Positions 6,221 to 11,309 of a stretch of 11,309 nt of DNA are shown piece after piece. Numbering within the stretch: position 1 is the first letter of the stretch; the number at the start of each line of letters is the position of its first letter. Made by a program: the position numbers and the translations under genes. The notes under the pieces are model-generated. The model did no database searches and was not told where the DNA came from. It saw nothing but the letters and a program-made list of their open reading frames with translations. The stretch lies in assembly GCA_003221595.1 (NCBI GenBank), contig QHSM01000480.1, positions 1 to 11,309 on the forward strand, given 5' to 3'. This DNA comes from Candidatus Rokuibacteriota bacterium (GTDB taxonomy: Bacteria; Methylomirabilota; Methylomirabilia; Rokubacteriales; CSP1-6).

Positions 6221-7014
6221 CCGCGGGCTCCCGAGGAGCGCTCTCTCGCTTCCTCGCCGCCGACGGGTTCTTCATGAGCGCCGGGCTCGCGTTCTTCTTC
6301 CTCGTGTCGCTGATCCCGATCCTGCTCCTGGGCGTCTCGCTGGTGGGCTTCGTGCTGTCCGGGGAGGAGGCGGCGCGTCAGGTCGTCGCGCAGCTGGCCC
6401 AGCAGTTTCCCGTCTACCAGAAGCAGATCGCGCGGGCGCTGCTGGGGATCGTCGAGACGCGCGCGACCTCGGGCATCCTCGGCATCGTGGTGCTGATGTT
6501 CTTCTCGACGCCGCTGCTGAGCGCGGCGCGTCTCATCCTGCACCGTCTCCTGGCCGTGCGCAGCGAGAGCGGCGTGCTGCGAAATCTCGCGCGCGACGGC
6601 GCGATGGCGCTGGTGCTGAGCACGCTGCTCTTCACCGTGAGCACCGTGACGTGGCTCTATCACTGGTTCCGTGCCCTCGCGGTGAACGCCTTGCCGGTAC
6701 CGCCCGGCTTCGGGCTCGGGGGCCTGCCGCTGAGCCTCACGCTCTCCACGGTGATGTTCTTCCTCGCCTACCGGTATCTCCCGCGCCGCCGGGTGGGCGT
6801 CGGGGCGGCGCTGGCCGGCGCCATCCTCGCGAGCCTCCTCTGGGAGATCGCCAAGCAGCTCTTTCGCCTGTACATCCAGGAAGTCAGCCTCTACAACCAG
6901 ATCTACGGCCCGCTGAGCGTCCTGGTCGCGTTCGTGATGTTCGTCTACTACTCGGCCATCGTCTTCGTCCTCTCCGGCGCCTTCGTCGCCGCCCTGGACG
7001 CCCGCCGCCGCTGA
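6217..7014 (+). CDS. YihY/BrkB (UPF0761) family membrane protein
   Basis: A 265-residue protein. Start GTG 6217 overlaps the TGA of the previous gene (GTGA), the usual arrangement for translational coupling. ATG 6274 is an alternative but would remove residues before the first membrane helix. About six membrane segments are visible, near residues 20-46, 84-106, 128-150, 168-186, 195-215 and 228-258. Family features: the early FFFLVSLIPILLL segment, YRYLPRRRVGVGAALAG (185-201), LLWEIAKQLFRLYI (207-220), and the closing NQIYGPLSVLVAFVMFVYYS with a final GAFVAAL. The family was once annotated as ribonuclease BN by mistake and as virulence factor BrkB; its true function is unknown, with a transporter-like role suspected. 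At 265 residues it is a little short for the family because it lacks the long C-terminal tail. It acts in the inner membrane. Confidence 0.9.
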   Translation: MTAGSRGALSRFLAADGFFMSAGLAFFFLVSLIPILLLGVSLVGFVLSGEEAARQVVAQLAQQFPVYQKQIARALLGIVETRATSGILGIVVLMFFSTPLLSAARLILHRLLAVRSESGVLRNLARDGAMALVLSTLLFTVSTVTWLYHWFRALAVNALPVPPGFGLGGLPLSLTLSTVMFFLAYRYLPRRRVGVGAALAGAILASLLWEIAKQLFRLYIQEVSLYNQIYGPLSVLVAFVMFVYYSAIVFVLSGAFVAALDARRR

Positions 7015-7022
7015 CCCACCCT

Positions 7023-7067
7023 CATCCGTCGGGTCCCGCCCGTTCCGGGAACGGGCCGGAACGGATG
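7023..7067 (+). repeat. Nested inverted repeat between the yihY-like and SDR genes
   Basis: An inner hairpin GCCCGTTC (7038-7045) / GAACGGGC (7049-7056) has a 3-base loop. It sits inside an outer pair CATCCGT (7023-7029) / ACGGATG (7061-7067). A competing pairing CCGTTCC (7040-7046) / GGAACGG (7058-7064) also exists. It begins 8 bases after the upstream stop codon and has no T tract. It could be a GC-rich hairpin at the end of the upstream operon's mRNA or a control element for the SDR gene. Confidence 0.5.
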
Positions 7068-7076
7068 TGCTATCGT
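7068..7076 (+). promoter_or_regulatory. Possible extended -10 promoter of the SDR gene
   Basis: TGC followed by TATCGT (7071-7076) forms an extended -10 pattern (TGnTAT--T) right after the nested inverted repeat. Transcription would begin near 7083, about 26 bases before the ATG at 7109, leaving room for the GGAGG site at 7098-7102. No good -35 box is present, so the call is tentative. Confidence 0.35.
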
Positions 7077-7108
7077 CTCGGCGTTTCTCAATCGGGTGGA
7101 GGACGCTC

Positions 7109-8020
7109 ATGATGCTCAAGGGCAAGGTGGCGGTGGTCACGGGCGCGGCGCGCGGCATCGGCCGCGAGATCGCGATGCTGATGGCGCGACACGGGGCGCA
7201 GGTGGTCGTCAACGACTACGGCGGCACGGAGGCGGGGAGCGGCGCGGCGAGCGCGCCCGCCGACGAGGTGGTGAACGAGATCGCGAAGGCCGGCGGCAAG
7301 GCCGTCGCCAGCTACGACTCGGTGGCTTCGATGGCCGGGGGCCAGTCGATCATCAAGACGGCGGTCGATACCTTCGGGCGCATCGACATCGTGGTCAACA
7401 ACGCGGGAATCCTCCGGGACCGGATGATCTTCAACATGACCGAGGAGGAATGGGACGCGGTCATCAACACCCATCTCAAGGGCACCTTCGCGGTGACCCG
7501 CGCCGCGGCGCCGATCATGCGCGAGCAGAAGGGGGGACGGGTCATCAACATGACCTCGACCTCCGGGCTCATCGGCAACGTCGGCCAGGCGAACTACGCC
7601 GCCGCCAAGCTCGGCATCTTCGGCCTCACCAAGGCCACGGCGCTCGACATGGCGCGCTACAACGTGACGGCGAACTGCATCTCGCCGTTCGCCTGGACGC
7701 GCATGATCGGGACGATCCCGACCGAGACGGCGGCGCAAACGGCACGGGTCGAGAAGATCAAGAAGCTCTCGCCGGCCCACATCGCGCCGATCGCCGTCTT
7801 CCTGGCGAGCGACGCGGCTCGGGACGTCAGCGGGCAGATCTTCGGCGTGCGCGGCAAGGAGGTCATGCTCTTCAGCCACGAGCGCCCGATCATGCGCGTG
7901 CACAACTCCGAGGGCTGGACGCCGGAGAGCTTCACCGAGATGTTCCCGGGCACCCTCCAGCACCACCTGGTGCCGCTCGTCACGTCGGGCCAGTACTTCA
8001 ACTACGACCCGCTGGTCTGA
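7109..8020 (+). CDS. SDR of the MFE-2 / (3R)-hydroxyacyl-CoA dehydrogenase type
   Basis: A 303-residue protein. ATG 7109 is chosen because GGAGG (7098-7102) lies 6 bases ahead; ATG 7112 is equally possible, and the frame open from 7067 has no SD. Cofactor site TGAARGIG (residues 11-18) is followed by VVVNDYGG (32-39), the family's acidic end of beta-2 (Asp36), which suggests NAD(H). Then come NNAG (97-100), N120, Ser150 and Y163-x3-K167, so the catalytic set is complete. The stretch from VVNEIAKAGGKAVASYDSV through NNAGILRDRMIFNM to GNVGQANYAAAKLGI is strongly like the dehydrogenase domain of peroxisomal multifunctional enzyme type 2. The C-terminal part (about 245-303, including SHERPIMRVHNSEGWTPESF) extends beyond a minimal FabG and is usual in this subgroup. 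A role in acyl-CoA or hydroxy-acid oxidation is inferred; the exact substrate is unknown. The GlcG-family gene follows after 26 bases. Confidence 0.9.
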   Translation: MMLKGKVAVVTGAARGIGREIAMLMARHGAQVVVNDYGGTEAGSGAASAPADEVVNEIAKAGGKAVASYDSVASMAGGQSIIKTAVDTFGRIDIVVNNAGILRDRMIFNMTEEEWDAVINTHLKGTFAVTRAAAPIMREQKGGRVINMTSTSGLIGNVGQANYAAAKLGIFGLTKATALDMARYNVTANCISPFAWTRMIGTIPTETAAQTARVEKIKKLSPAHIAPIAVFLASDAARDVSGQIFGVRGKEVMLFSHERPIMRVHNSEGWTPESFTEMFPGTLQHHLVPLVTSGQYFNYDPLV

Positions 8021-8046
8021 GCCGCGGGTCGCCGGGAGACGTCATC

Positions 8047-8451
8047 ATGATCGAACTCACGCTCGAGATAGCCGAAACGGCGGTACGGGCGGCCCAGGCC
8101 AAGGCGCGCGCGCTCCGCGCGCCGATGACCGTCACCGTGGTGGACGAGGCCGGACGCCTGGTGCTGAGCGCGCGCGGCGACGGCACCGGCTTCTTCAGCC
8201 CCGAGACCTCGCGCGCCAAGGCGATGGCGGCGGCCGCGTTCAAGAAGCGGACCGCGGAGTTCGCCGATCTCGTGGCGAAGGGCGGCTTCTGGGCCACCGT
8301 GCCGACGATCTTACAAGGGCAGATCCTGCCGACACTCGGGGGCGCGCCCCTCGCGAAGGGCGGCCGGGTAATCGGCGCCATCGGCTGCGGCGGCGGAACG
8401 GGGGAGCAGGACCAGGAGTGCGCCGACGCCGGTGCCGCCGCGCTCGCCTGA
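8047..8451 (+). CDS. GlcG/HbpS family protein (heme-binding-like)
   Basis: A 134-residue protein from ATG 8047, with GGGAG (8034-8038) 8 bases ahead. The family pattern is clear: an N-terminal helix (LTLEIAETAVRAAQAKAR, 4-21), strand MTVTVVDEAGRLVLSARGDG (27-46), helix with SRAKAMAAAAFKKRT (55-69), and the glycine-rich end GGAPLAKGGRVIGAIGCGGGTGEQDQECADAGAAAL. Members include GlcG, encoded beside glycolate oxidase genes, and the heme-binding HbpS. For most members the biochemical role is unproven, so neither heme binding nor a glycolate link can be claimed here. It has no signal peptide, which suggests the cytoplasm. It most likely shares a transcript with the SDR gene. Cys114 and Cys124 are two cysteines near the C terminus. 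Confidence 0.88.
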   Translation: MIELTLEIAETAVRAAQAKARALRAPMTVTVVDEAGRLVLSARGDGTGFFSPETSRAKAMAAAAFKKRTAEFADLVAKGGFWATVPTILQGQILPTLGGAPLAKGGRVIGAIGCGGGTGEQDQECADAGAAALA

Positions 8452-8460
8452 GCGAGCGCG
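8439..8460 (+). terminator. Weak hairpin at the convergent gene end
   Basis: An 8-bp inverted repeat, CGCGCTCG (8439-8446) and CGAGCGCG (8453-8460), with a 6-base loop, overlaps the stop codon of the GlcG-family gene. It lies just before the end of the convergent permease gene (stop at 8477). It has no T tract on either side, so it may slow or end transcription from both directions only weakly. Confidence 0.3.
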
Positions 8461-8476
8461 CCTTCGGGTGAGCGTC

Positions 8477-9244
8477 TCAGATCAGCGGTAGCCAGTAGCG
8501 CCGCGCGTAGACCACCGTCAGGATCGTGCCGACGACGATGACGATCCAGCGCATGAGATCCGGCGAGACGACGCGGACGAGCCGTCCGCCGGCGAAGCCG
8601 CCGAGGACGGCGCCGGCCATCACGACGACGGTCGGAGGCCAGGCCACGACGCCCTGAAGCACGAACACCACGACCGCGACGGCGCTCGTCAGACCTGACA
8701 GGAGATTCTTGATCACGTTGATCGTACGGAAGTCGCCCGGACGACTCACCGACAGGATCGCCAGGAGCATCACGCTCATTCCGGCGCCGAAGTAGCCGCC
8801 GTACACCGCCACCGGCGCGAACAGGAGGGCGGCGGAGCCGGCCCCAGCGGACGTCGCGGCTCGTGACACGATCCACGCCCTGATCCGCCCGGACAGCGCG
8901 AAGAGCAGCGTGGCGAATCCGATGAGCAGCGGCACGACGGCGGTGAACGCCTTCTCGGGCGTCAGGAGCAGGAGCGCGGCGCCGGCGATGCTGCCGGCGG
9001 CGCACACCCCGGCCACACCCAGGAGCGAGCGGTCCCAGCGCGGCAGGCGCTCCAGGTCCGCGAGCGCGGCGACGAGATTCCCGGGCGTCAGGGCCACCGT
9101 GTTCGAGGCGTTGGCGACGACGGCCGGCAATCCGCCCGCGAGGAGCGCGGGGAACGTGATCAGCGACGCGCCGCCGACCATCGCCGTGACGATGCCCCCC
9201 GCCACGCCGGCGCCGAAGAGCAGCAGTCCGGTTTGAACGTCCAT
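8477..9244 (-). CDS. TauE/SafE-family (sulfite exporter-like) membrane permease
   Basis: A 255-residue protein starting at ATG 9244. The frame is open upstream on this strand, but that sequence is the out-of-frame shadow of the next gene. It is a two-repeat membrane protein with about eight helices. Repeat 1 has the GxGGGxLxxPxL-like VGGASLITFPALLAGG (23-38) and ANASNTVAL (44-52). Repeat 2 has APVAVYGGYFGAGMSVMLLAIL (143-164) and INVIKNLLSG (175-184). These are the hallmarks of TauE/SafE (formerly DUF81) transporters, which move sulfite, sulfoacetate or other organic anions across the inner membrane. Which anion applies here cannot be told. It begins 8 bases after the stop of the GT-C-like gene and is probably cotranscribed with it, though the two have no obvious joint task. 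Confidence 0.9.
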   Translation of the reverse strand: MDVQTGLLLFGAGVAGGIVTAMVGGASLITFPALLAGGLPAVVANASNTVALTPGNLVAALADLERLPRWDRSLLGVAGVCAAGSIAGAALLLLTPEKAFTAVVPLLIGFATLLFALSGRIRAWIVSRAATSAGAGSAALLFAPVAVYGGYFGAGMSVMLLAILSVSRPGDFRTINVIKNLLSGLTSAVAVVVFVLQGVVAWPPTVVVMAGAVLGGFAGGRLVRVVSPDLMRWIVIVVGTILTVVYARRYWLPLI

Positions 9245-9252
9245 GGCGTCGT

Positions 9253-11154
9253 CTACGCGGCCCGGGGCCGGCAGGCCGCGAGCCAGACGACGCCTCCGAG
9301 CACGCTGATGACGATCCCGGAGATTTCGGCCACGCCCGGGCGATAGACGAGATCGACGGCGCGGGGGCCGTCGCCGCTCAGCCGGACCTCGAGGTCGCCG
9401 AGCCGTCCCCGGCGCGTCGGGAGCGGCACTCCCTGAGCGCTCGCGTGCCAGAGCGGATAGTACGTGGTGCGCGCCGAGACCCAGGCGTCGCGGGTCGCCG
9501 TCAGCGCGAGGGTCCAACGGTCACCGTCGATCGCGCGCGGCAGCTCGACGCCGTCGCGACGGCTGAAGATCAGGAACGGGGACGGTGCGGGGCGCCGGGT
9601 GAAGTCGCGGTTGTCGTCGAGGGCGCGCAGGCGAGAGGCATCCTCGTCCAGCGCGACCACGACGCCGACACCGAGCGCGGCCGCGTAGCCGTTGAAAGTC
9701 TCGGCGTCCAGCGATTCCAGCGGACGGCCGAAGAGCGAGACGCCGTCGAGCTGCTCGGCCAGCCGCCTGATCGGACCCGGCCCAGCATCACCGCGATAGA
9801 TCAGCGCGGCGATCGGCGAGGGGTGGGTGAACGTTCCGCCGACGATCGCGTGTCCGGAGAAAAGCGGGGCGAGCGCGGTGACGTGCGTGTGCGGCCGGTA
9901 CCACGCCGTTCCCCCGGGAGGCCCGTAGACGAGCGGCACGCCGGACCTCATGAACAGCACACGCCCCGGTGGCGCCTCGCGCAGCGCCGCCCAGAGATCG
10001 CCGAGCCGCAATCCGCGCTCGACGACGCTGAGCGAGGGCCAGTCCGCGGCGCGTGGCCAGAGCGAGAGCGCGCCGGACCGCAGGCCGACCACCACGAGCA
10101 GGAGCATCCCGGCCAGGCTCACGAGGATTTCGCGGCGAGGCGTGCCGTTGCTCGAGGCACGACGAAGCCCGGACCAGCCCAGGGCCGCCGCGAGGATCAA
10201 CGCGATCAGCGCGCCGTCGGCGACCCGGTTCGCCGGCAGGAAGCGCGCGCCCAGCGGCTCGAGCGCGACGCGATCCAGGAGCGTGACCACGAGCATCGCC
10301 CATGGAAGGCGCGCCACGACACGCGCGGCCGGTCCGCGCGCCCGCCAGAGCCCGAGGAGCGCCAGGATCACCAGCAGCCATCCGAGGCGGGAGATGCCGG
10401 GCGGCTCGCCCCAGGCCAGGGCGCGCGCGTGCTCGAGGCGGAGCAGCAGCGGCCAGGTCCAGAACGCCGTCAGCGCTGCGGCGAGGACAAGGGCGGCGAG
10501 CGCCGTTGCCAGGCGCCGCGTCCGCGGCGGGCGCCCGACGGCGGCCAGCACGATCAGCATCACCGCGGCGGGGAGCATTGCCGGGTGGACGAGGACGATC
10601 GCGGCGGCCAGGAGCACCGCGCTCCGGGGAAGCCGCCGGTCCTCCTCGAGCCAGGGGACGAGCACCAGCAGGAGTAGCGGGACGAGCGCCCACGCGAGCC
10701 GGGCACCCACCATGCCGATGTGCACGCCGCCCTCGACACCGCTCGCCGCGCCGCCGGACACCGTGAGCGCGAGGAAGGCGCCCGGCAGCGCGCGCCAGCC
10801 GCTTCCGAGAATTCGAGCGAGCGCCAGGAACGCGGTCAGCCCCGGCGCCAGGTAGGCGATCCAGACGAGCGCGTGGTACGACGCCGACACCGAGAGCGTC
10901 GTGAAGGACGCCAGGTGAACGAGCGCTCCCGCGTAGGCGGCGCCGGGCGGGTAGAACTGTAGCTCGGGATAGCCCGCCCACCAATCCGGATTCCACGCCC
11001 ACGGCGCCGGCCCGCGCGTGACGACGTGCCAGAGCCGGTAGAGCTGCCCGGGATGATCGTCGAAGGCGAGGGGCGCGATGCCGAGCGCCGCGGCGCCGAA
11101 AGCGAGCCCGAAGGACGCGAGCAACGCGAGGGGAAAAAGACGGTCGCGAGCCAC
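9253..11154 (-). CDS. Polytopic GT-C-like membrane protein (PTPS-related domain type)
   Basis: A 633-residue protein. Start GTG 11154 is the first in-frame start upstream; no good Shine-Dalgarno is seen. Residues 1-360 are a string of about nine to eleven hydrophobic helices, residues about 365-600 a soluble, probably periplasmic domain, and 608-628 a last helix. The first external loop has an Asp pair D32-D33 in FDDHPGQLYRLWHVV, then GPAPWAWNPDWWAGYPELQFYPPGAAY (48-74). This matches the style of GT-C glycosyltransferases and of the '6-pyruvoyl-tetrahydropterin synthase-related' membrane proteins. The end of the soluble domain (TTYYPLWHASAQGVPLP ... VDLVYRPG) is also typical of GT-C relatives. 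A role in transferring sugars from a lipid carrier onto an envelope glycan or protein is inferred from the fold; donor and acceptor are unknown. The TauE/SafE gene follows by 8 bases. A tandem repeat begins 16 bases upstream of its start. Confidence 0.8.
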   Translation of the reverse strand: MARDRLFPLALLASFGLAFGAAALGIAPLAFDDHPGQLYRLWHVVTRGPAPWAWNPDWWAGYPELQFYPPGAAYAGALVHLASFTTLSVSASYHALVWIAYLAPGLTAFLALARILGSGWRALPGAFLALTVSGGAASGVEGGVHIGMVGARLAWALVPLLLLVLVPWLEEDRRLPRSAVLLAAAIVLVHPAMLPAAVMLIVLAAVGRPPRTRRLATALAALVLAAALTAFWTWPLLLRLEHARALAWGEPPGISRLGWLLVILALLGLWRARGPAARVVARLPWAMLVVTLLDRVALEPLGARFLPANRVADGALIALILAAALGWSGLRRASSNGTPRREILVSLAGMLLLVVVGLRSGALSLWPRAADWPSLSVVERGLRLGDLWAALREAPPGRVLFMRSGVPLVYGPPGGTAWYRPHTHVTALAPLFSGHAIVGGTFTHPSPIAALIYRGDAGPGPIRRLAEQLDGVSLFGRPLESLDAETFNGYAAALGVGVVVALDEDASRLRALDDNRDFTRRPAPSPFLIFSRRDGVELPRAIDGDRWTLALTATRDAWVSARTTYYPLWHASAQGVPLPTRRGRLGDLEVRLSGDGPRAVDLVYRPGVAEISGIVISVLGGVVWLAACRPRAA

Positions 11155-11160
11155 CGCAGC

Positions 11161-11166
11161 GGATCA
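11161..11166 (-). promoter_or_regulatory. Possible -10 element of the GT-C-like gene
   Basis: On the minus strand a TATGAT (plus-strand ATCATA, 11163-11168) stands 8 bases before GTG 11154, matching TATAAT at 5 of 6 positions. It would give a nearly leaderless mRNA, in line with the missing Shine-Dalgarno. The -35 region would fall inside the 64-bp repeat and shows no clear hexamer. Coordinates given are approximate to within a few bases. Confidence 0.3.
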
Positions 11167-11170
11167 TACT

Positions 11171-11309
11171 TCAAGTCCGGAGTCGCGCCTCGGCCGGCGG
11201 GGCCCCCGCCCCGCGACGGCCTGCAGCGCGCACGTCAAGTCTGGAGTCGCGCCTCGGCCGGCGGGGCCCCCGCCCCGCGACGGCCTGCAGCGCGCACGTC
11301 AAGTCTGGA
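11171..11309. repeat. 64-bp GC-rich tandem repeat, open at the right edge
   Basis: Two full 64-base units (11171-11234 and 11235-11298) and the first 11 bases of a third (11299-11309) follow one another without gaps. The only difference seen is one base: unit 1 has TCAAGTCC where the later copies have TCAAGTCT (position 8 of the unit). Each unit holds a near-perfect dyad GGCGGGG-C-CCCCGCC (11196-11210 in unit 1) inside a wider GTCGCG/CGCGAC pair (11182-11187 and 11212-11217). The period is not a multiple of 3, so it is not a coding repeat. It lies upstream of the GT-C-like gene. The array may continue beyond the window. Confidence 0.92.

Noticed and set aside
9445..10677. 410-codon plus-strand frame opposite the GT-C-like gene
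   Set aside because: It is an Arg/Gln/Glu-rich shadow with no recognisable domain; the minus-strand frame has a coherent membrane topology.
11171..11309. Possible CRISPR array at the right edge
   Set aside because: The whole 64-base unit repeats, with one base change. There are no variable spacers between conserved repeats, so this is a plain tandem repeat.

Overview
This is a GC-rich bacterial chromosomal window with densely packed genes, very high GC at third codon positions and short intergenic gaps. Nothing in it is phage-like or transposon-like. The gene mix (family B DNA polymerase, SPL-type radical SAM protein, MFE-2-like SDR, GlcG-family protein, TauE/SafE permease, GT-C-like membrane protein) would fit a soil or sediment lineage such as Rokubacteria/Methylomirabilota or a deltaproteobacterium-like group. 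That placement is inference from style and gene content; there is no marker gene here to prove it.

Layout, left to right: (1) the C-terminal end of a short-chain dehydrogenase enters from the left edge. (2) A small RRM RNA-binding protein follows as a monocistronic unit, with a sigma70-like promoter, a strong Shine-Dalgarno and a textbook intrinsic terminator. (3) A convergent pair, with only 4 bases between the stop codons, consists of an SPL/Rv2578c-like radical SAM protein (+) and a complete, catalytically intact-looking family B DNA polymerase (-). The polymerase ends in a beta-clamp-binding-like QLTLF tail, and the radical SAM protein ends in a related QLSLVW tail. (4) A 327-base divergent region holds a perfect 10-bp inverted repeat just upstream of the polymerase start, a smaller hairpin, a possible 32-residue membrane peptide and a possible -10 element. 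(5) A compact plus-strand run follows: a lipoprotein of the dienelactone hydrolase family, an HtrA-like PDZ protein in which all three triad positions are substituted (a probable pseudoprotease), and a YihY/BrkB membrane protein that overlaps it by 4 bases. (6) After a nested inverted repeat come an MFE-2-like SDR and a GlcG/HbpS-family protein, probably one operon. (7) On the minus strand, a GT-C-like polytopic membrane protein is followed by a TauE/SafE permease. (8) The right edge runs into a GC-rich 64-bp tandem repeat just upstream of the GT-C-like gene and still open at the window end.

How they may work together: the polymerase and radical SAM protein both point to nucleic-acid maintenance and may both dock on the sliding clamp. 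The hydrolase/pseudoprotease/YihY run looks like an envelope-linked operon of unknown purpose. The SDR-GlcG pair looks like acyl-CoA or hydroxy-acid metabolism. The most unusual items are the triad-less HtrA homologue, the paired clamp-motif-like tails, the inverted repeat in front of the polymerase and the tandem repeat at the edge. I do not see a clear defence, mobile or CRISPR system.
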